From positions 1 to 8,566 of the forward strand of contig CAZIWX010000103.1 of the NCBI GenBank assembly GCA_964543125.1: a DNA stretch of 8,566 nt, in the 5' to 3' direction. The position numbers and the translations under genes were made by a program. This DNA is from CAZIWX01 sp964543125. GTDB taxonomy: Bacteria > Fidelibacterota > UBA8477. This document shows, piece after piece, positions 5,373 through 8,566 of this stretch. Positions within the stretch are counted from its first letter, which is position 1; the number at the start of each line of letters is the position of its first letter. Below the pieces are notes generated by a model. It did no database searches. It had not been told where the DNA came from and saw nothing but the letters and a program-made list of their open reading frames with translations.

Positions 5373-6251
5373 TCATACAGCTCGCGGTAGCAGTGGAATT
5401 GACACCGGAGCCTGTTTCTCCATGTCTGCCTGGACCAGACATATTCCAATACTCCTCAGGTCCAACGCGAATTTCACATCCGCGGCGGCCATGATGTGCT
5501 GCCAGGCATTGCGCATCCCGGCTGACCATTTGATGTCATCAAATACCATGATCGCGTCCGGTCCGAGGTAGGGCTTAAGCTGCTCAAAATACTGAATCGT
5601 AGCCTGCTCTTCGTGATGTCCGTCCACAAAGGCGAAATCCACTTGCCGGACCTGCTCCAACAGACCTGGCAGGGTGTCGGAAAACCGGCCGGTGACGACT
5701 TCCACATTGTCCAATTTCAGGTTTGCAAAGTTCGCTTTGGCAAGATCAGCCAGTTCGCGGGAGCCTTCCAGCGTGTATAATTGCCCCTGACCCCGGGCTT
5801 TCAACTGATTGGCAATATAGGCGCCTGAAATTCCCACACAGGTACCCATTTCGATGCAAATTTTCGGTTTACCGTACCGGATAAGTTTTGAAATGATCAT
5901 TGCCCAGAACGGTGCTTTGCTAACCGAACTGGCGGCGCCCACGGTTGTTTTAGAAAGGATGCCTTGAAACATTTCCGAACCGGAGCGGTTAATATCCGGA
6001 TCACCGGCGCCGTAGTCGGTAACCACGATTTCCTGTTTCGAATGATTCAACTCGTCCCGCAAGGATTCCACCGCCCGAATCCAATGTCGTTCATCAGGCG
6101 CCAGTTTGCGCCGCAGCCCTTCGTCCACGGCCCGGGCCAGAACAGCCACCCGGGGCAATTTAGAAGACTTCAATGAATTAATTTTAACCGCACCAACCAG
6201 ATTTATTACCGGTGCGACCGCCGAAGTTGTTACCTCTTTAAAAAATCCCAT
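5373..6251 (-). CDS. Class I SAM-dependent methyltransferase
   Basis: The 292-residue protein has a Rossmann-type methyltransferase core at about 125-275. The glycine motif is IEMGTCVGISGAY (133-145) and the SAM-ribose acidic residue is E162 in LYTLEGS. VDFAFVDGHHEEQAT (204-218) resembles the metal or catalytic loop of O-methyltransferase-like enzymes, and VFDDIKWSAGMRNAW (236-250) follows. Before the core is a conserved-looking segment with ESLRDELNHSKQEIVVTDYGAGD (62-84; VVTDYGAGD at 76-84). A mildly hydrophobic N-terminus (VAPVINLVGAV) is not long enough for a clear membrane helix. The substrate is unknown. The start at 6251 has GGG very close upstream, and a small 38-codon ORF overlaps it by 22 nt. 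It is first of the likely run with glpD and the phosphatase; a link to their chemistry is not evident. Confidence 0.88.
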   Translation of the reverse strand: MGFFKEVTTSAVAPVINLVGAVKINSLKSSKLPRVAVLARAVDEGLRRKLAPDERHWIRAVESLRDELNHSKQEIVVTDYGAGDPDINRSGSEMFQGILSKTTVGAASSVSKAPFWAMIISKLIRYGKPKICIEMGTCVGISGAYIANQLKARGQGQLYTLEGSRELADLAKANFANLKLDNVEVVTGRFSDTLPGLLEQVRQVDFAFVDGHHEEQATIQYFEQLKPYLGPDAIMVFDDIKWSAGMRNAWQHIMAAADVKFALDLRSIGICLVQADMEKQAPVSIPLLPRAV

Positions 6252-6346
6252 CCCTGCATTCCCATTGATTTGATGTTCTCCGTGGCCCGCGGGAGGTCAT
6301 CAGCCAGTTCTCTAGATAGTTCATTTACACCATTTTCGAAAATCAT
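6230..6346 (-). CDS. Possible 38-residue small protein or leader peptide
   Basis: ATG at 6346 opens a frame starting MIFENGVNELSRELADD and ending GMQGWDFLKR, with TAA at 6230-6232. AGGG lies 4 nt before the ATG. The last 22 nt overlap the start of the methyltransferase in another frame, an arrangement typical of translational coupling. The composition (acidic and basic residues alternating with L, I, F) would fit an amphipathic helix. I recognise no family. It could also be chance, since the ORF is short. Confidence 0.3.
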   Translation of the reverse strand: MIFENGVNELSRELADDLPRATENIKSMGMQGWDFLKR

Positions 6347-6827
6347 AAGTCCCTAAATATCCACCGGATTTAAATGAAACCTAATCATTCGGTGTGAAAA
6401 ATCCCGCCTGAAATTTAGTCCCACGGTAAGGGCGGGGGCACTGAAATCACCCATTGGCCAGGTAAGCCCAAAAGTGAAGTGTAAATCCTGAAAATCGCCA
6501 GCTCTCAAGGGATGATCTGTTAGGAGGAGGCAAAGCGGGATCGGTGAGTAGCGTTTATCCATCCTGGTTAATCGTGACATCCCTTAAAAATCAGATCCAT
6601 GCCAAATTCAACTTTTATGAAAAACTCGTTCAAAATATGGGGGAATTTTCAGTTAAACCCACTTACAAATATGGTTACCTGTGAATGGAATTTACCAAAA
6701 GCCGAAGGATTAAATCATTGGCCTGACTTCATCTTCAATTAGATTTACGGCGCCACACCGCTGGCAGGAAAAACAGGTCTTCCGGATCGTTTCATTCCTA
6801 AGAAGAACCGGATCAGGCGGGGGAAGC
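6252..6827. other. 576-bp region without a confident gene
   Basis: This gap lies between the divergent methyltransferase and transglutaminase genes, so it must hold promoters for both, although I see no strong -35/-10 pair. It contains the doubtful minus-strand ORFs at 6230-6346 and 6353-6580, and a 39-codon minus ORF at 6710-6829 with a CFSCQRCG cluster. AT content is higher in 6590-6720. I see no strong hairpin, RNA gene or repeat. Confidence 0.6.
6353..6580 (-). CDS. Doubtful 75-codon ORF, hypothetical or gene remnant
   Basis: The frame starts MSRLTRMDKRYSPIPLC and includes FTFGLTWPMGDFSAPALTVG followed by LNFRRDFSHRMIRFHLN. Alternating aromatic and small residues vaguely recall an outer-membrane beta-strand pair. 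The start has AAGG only 1-2 nt before ATG, so it is a poor start. The stop lies 6 nt before the ATG of the 38-codon ORF. No family is recognised, and a decayed fragment or chance frame is equally likely. Confidence 0.2.
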   Translation of the reverse strand: MSRLTRMDKRYSPIPLCLLLTDHPLRAGDFQDLHFTFGLTWPMGDFSAPALTVGLNFRRDFSHRMIRFHLNPVDI

Positions 6828-8300
6828 ATGCGAGCAACCAGGATGATAAAAAATCTCCACCTAATATTTATGACAATTATAACGGCAGGAGTCTTCATGA
6901 GCTGCGAATCCAAGCCGAATTCAGATTATCAGGCCCTGATTGCGGCCGGCGAGTTCAGCCAGGCCCGCAAATCGATTCAAAATCTGTTGGATACCGATCA
7001 ATCACTTACCCCGGTTGAAAAATTGGATCTGGCTTTTCAACTGGAGCGTATGGATCGGATTGAAAAGGATTTCACTCAGACCGAAGATCAGGTTCTGGCT
7101 TATATCCGGGAGACAATTCCAACGGCCGGCCCCACTGATTTAAAGGGCTGGGAGAAAAGCAAAGCGTTGGAATTTTGGATGATCAATGGAGAAAAACGCT
7201 ATTTTAACCATGCCGGACGCAACTTGTTTCGCATTGATCCCACGGCTAAGGCGATTTGGACAGATAAACATCCGGATACTACCCTGACCCCTGGTTCCGG
7301 CGCCAAGCTGGATTTGGACAAACTCGATAATTCCATTATTCAGGCCACGCGGGAGACTGGTTTGCGCTATGTAAAGCCCGTACGCCTGCGGATCGAACAA
7401 AGTATTGATGTCCCGGCCGGTACCGTTCCGGCCGGTGAAACGCTTCGCGGCTGGATTCCCTACCCCCGGCATATCAATAATCGTCAGGTAAATATTCATT
7501 TATTAAAAGCTAAACCGGCGCGGTTTATCATTTCACCTAATGAGCAATTTCTGCAACGCACCATTTATTTTCAGCAACCCGCGCTGGCCGATCGGCCAAC
7601 GCATTTTGAAGTGAGTTACGAGTACACGGCTTATGGTGTATTTGCCCCGGTCAGCACCGGCGAGGTTAAACCGTTAACCCGTACACCCGAATTGGCCCCC
7701 TATCTGCGGGAAGAGCCACCCCATATTGTATTCACACAAGAACTTCGCGAACTTTCAGAGCGTTTGTTGCAGAGCGAAGATAATCCCTACCGTAAAGCCC
7801 AAATCTTGTTCCAATGGGTTGATGAAAATCTTCCCTGGGCATCGGCCCGGGAGTACTCGAGTATTCATAACATTTCCAGTTATGCCTATGTTAACCGCCA
7901 TGGTGATTGCGGAATCCAGACACTTCTGTTTATAACCTTATGCCGCATGAATGGTATTCCCGCCAGGTGGCAATCGGGTTGGGAATTCAAACCACCACAC
8001 AACAGCATGCACGACTGGGGTATGGTTTATTTTGAGCCCTATGGTTGGGTGCCCATGGATGTAACCTACGGGTTGCGGAAATCCACCAATATTATGCTGC
8101 ATTGGTTTTACCTGTCGGGCCTGGATAGCTATCGTCTGATCTTCAACGACGGATTCAGCCAACCATTTTTCCCGGCCAAAATTTTCCCCCGCTCGGAAAC
8201 AGTCGATTCACAACGCGGTGAGGTGGAATGGCGCGGCGGGAACCTCTATTTTGACCAGTGGTCCTGGGACTTGCAATGGAAAGTTTTAGAAACGAGCTAA
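6828..8300 (+). CDS. Transglutaminase-like lipoprotein
   Basis: The 490-residue protein has a signal peptide with Arg/Lys at 2, 5 and 8, a hydrophobic stretch at 10-24, and FMSC with C26 as a probable lipidation site. The lipobox is slightly atypical, with Phe at -3. It is thus expected to be anchored outside the inner membrane. Residues 30-180 are helical with no family I recognise. Residues 185-290 look beta-rich and immunoglobulin-like. The transglutaminase-like core is at about 300-415: HGDCGIQTLLFITLCRMNGIPAR gives C361, MHDWGMVYFEPYGWVPMDVTYG gives H395 and D411, a full Cys-His-Asp triad. Such proteins are protease, peptidase or amidase-like; the substrate is unknown. ATG 6828 follows GGGGGAAGC, a better ribosome site than the internal ATG at 6843. 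It is alone on its strand and convergent with the LolA-like gene. Confidence 0.9.
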   Translation: MRATRMIKNLHLIFMTIITAGVFMSCESKPNSDYQALIAAGEFSQARKSIQNLLDTDQSLTPVEKLDLAFQLERMDRIEKDFTQTEDQVLAYIRETIPTAGPTDLKGWEKSKALEFWMINGEKRYFNHAGRNLFRIDPTAKAIWTDKHPDTTLTPGSGAKLDLDKLDNSIIQATRETGLRYVKPVRLRIEQSIDVPAGTVPAGETLRGWIPYPRHINNRQVNIHLLKAKPARFIISPNEQFLQRTIYFQQPALADRPTHFEVSYEYTAYGVFAPVSTGEVKPLTRTPELAPYLREEPPHIVFTQELRELSERLLQSEDNPYRKAQILFQWVDENLPWASAREYSSIHNISSYAYVNRHGDCGIQTLLFITLCRMNGIPARWQSGWEFKPPHNSMHDWGMVYFEPYGWVPMDVTYGLRKSTNIMLHWFYLSGLDSYRLIFNDGFSQPFFPAKIFPRSETVDSQRGEVEWRGGNLYFDQWSWDLQWKVLETS

Positions 8301-8324
8301 TCTGATAATCATTTGGCATTATCG

Positions 8325-8360
8325 CCTCGCGTCTTCCTGAGCTCGTCGAAGGACGCGAGG
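8325..8360. repeat. Palindromic element 1 (core CTTCGAC..GCTCAG, on minus strand)
   Basis: Perfect 9-bp arms CCTCGCGTC and GACGCGAGG (8325-8333 and 8352-8360) enclose a core that reads CTTCGACGAGCTCAGG on the minus strand. It can fold into a strong hairpin in the 3' region of two convergent genes, so it could work as a bidirectional transcript end, though the following T-run is poor. Confidence 0.8.
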
Positions 8361-8372
8361 CATTTTATCATT

Positions 8373-8414
8373 ATTTCACTTGGGCTTCGACAGGCTCAGC
8401 CAGACAAGTGAAAT
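8373..8414. repeat. Palindromic element 2 (core CTTCGAC..GCTCAG, on plus strand)
   Basis: Perfect 10-bp arms ATTTCACTTG and CAAGTGAAAT (8373-8382 and 8405-8414) surround GGCTTCGACAGGCTCAGCC, whose ends GGCT/AGCC also pair. The core matches element 1 in the opposite orientation, while the arms are unrelated in sequence. This is REP-like in form and lies in the same convergent intergenic gap. Confidence 0.8.
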
Positions 8415-8421
8415 TCAAATA

Positions 8422-8566
8422 TTATCGCCTCAACACCGCTTTGGTAAAAATGTAAGCTGGGATTTCTGCGTTAAAATCAATCGAATCGACAATAAGCTCG
8501 GTTCCATCCCCACTGGCCAGCATATCTTTAAAGACCATCCGTTTGGGATACCAGCGACCTCCCGTC
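8422..8566 (-). CDS. LolA-like outer-membrane lipoprotein-sorting protein, C-terminal end
   Basis: Only the last 47 residues plus TAA (8422-8424) are in the window; the 5' part is beyond the right edge. The sequence has RWYPKRMVFKDMLASGDGTE and then VDSIDFNAEIPAYIFTKAVL followed by RR. The pattern WYPK.M.FKD, then ID(F)N..IP...FT...L.R, is typical of the C-terminus of periplasmic outer-membrane lipoprotein-sorting proteins of the LolA-like fold. These are often encoded beside RND/MMPL or ABC-permease exporters, but those would lie outside this window. The frame was chosen because the other minus frame with a long run lacks any family pattern. It is convergent with the transglutaminase-like gene across 121 bp of palindromes. 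Confidence 0.8.
   Translation of the reverse strand, partial: TGGRWYPKRMVFKDMLASGDGTELIVDSIDFNAEIPAYIFTKAVLRR

Larger units (their letters stand above)
8318..8431. repeat. 11-bp direct repeats bracketing the palindrome pair
   Basis: ATTATCGCCTC occurs at 8318-8328 and again at 8421-8431. The right copy contains the stop and last codons of the LolA-like gene. The left copy runs into the arm of the first palindrome. The two enclose 92 bp holding both palindromes. This could be a target duplication from insertion of a small element, or a local duplication. Confidence 0.55.

Noticed and set aside
6710..6829. 39-codon minus ORF with CFSCQRCGAVN, zinc-ribbon-like
   Set aside because: Only three cysteines are present and there is no ribosome site. 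It overlaps the start of the transglutaminase-like gene on the other strand. A remnant is possible but not supported.
7140..7499. 119-codon minus ORF inside the transglutaminase-like gene
   Set aside because: It is an antisense shadow with no domain pattern.

Overview
The window looks like the chromosome of a Gram-negative bacterium. It is roughly 50 % GC, has a one-piece tmRNA gene, a lipoprotein-type signal peptide on a transglutaminase-fold protein, and the C-terminus of an outer-membrane lipoprotein-sorting (LolA-like) protein. The phylum cannot be fixed from the sequence. The gene families and the CTTCGAC..GCTCAG palindromes would fit an environmental lineage such as the Bacteroidota/Calditrichota side of the tree, but that is a guess.

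Left part (1-1414). Two minus-strand genes sit in a tight pair: a YgjP-type zinc metallopeptidase (329-1048), then a DUF4236 protein (1-316, running off the left edge). Upstream of them lies an array of tandem repeats (1091-1483). Each unit is a copy of the last part of the tmRNA gene plus its downstream hairpin. The copy furthest right is the real tmRNA 3' end. The other two are tmRNA-like but have a GC-rich insertion in the T-loop.

Middle (1415-1915). The complete ssrA (tmRNA) gene lies on the minus strand at 1415-1773. It has a clear 5' end, a clear T-arm and acceptor stem, and an internal tag ending in GDYNYAMAA-stop. psuG (pseudouridine-5'-phosphate glycosidase) is transcribed divergently on the plus strand (1916-2830).

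Right of that is a three-gene minus-strand run: a class I SAM methyltransferase (5373-6251), a GlpD-type glycerol-3-phosphate dehydrogenase (3684-5324) and a HAD-IIA phosphatase (2837-3670). glpD and the phosphatase are 13 nt apart, which suggests linked glycerol-phosphate metabolism. Two very short head-to-tail ORFs lie just upstream of the methyltransferase and are of uncertain status.

The right end holds a plus-strand transglutaminase-like lipoprotein (6828-8300). It converges on a LolA-like gene cut by the window edge (8422-8566). The space between them is filled by two palindromes that share a core but have unrelated arms, bracketed by an 11-bp direct repeat.

Most notable are the tandem array of degenerate tmRNA 3' ends, which suggests repeated use of ssrA as an integration or duplication site, and the palindrome pair at 8318-8431. 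No complete mobile element, integrase or CRISPR array is visible.
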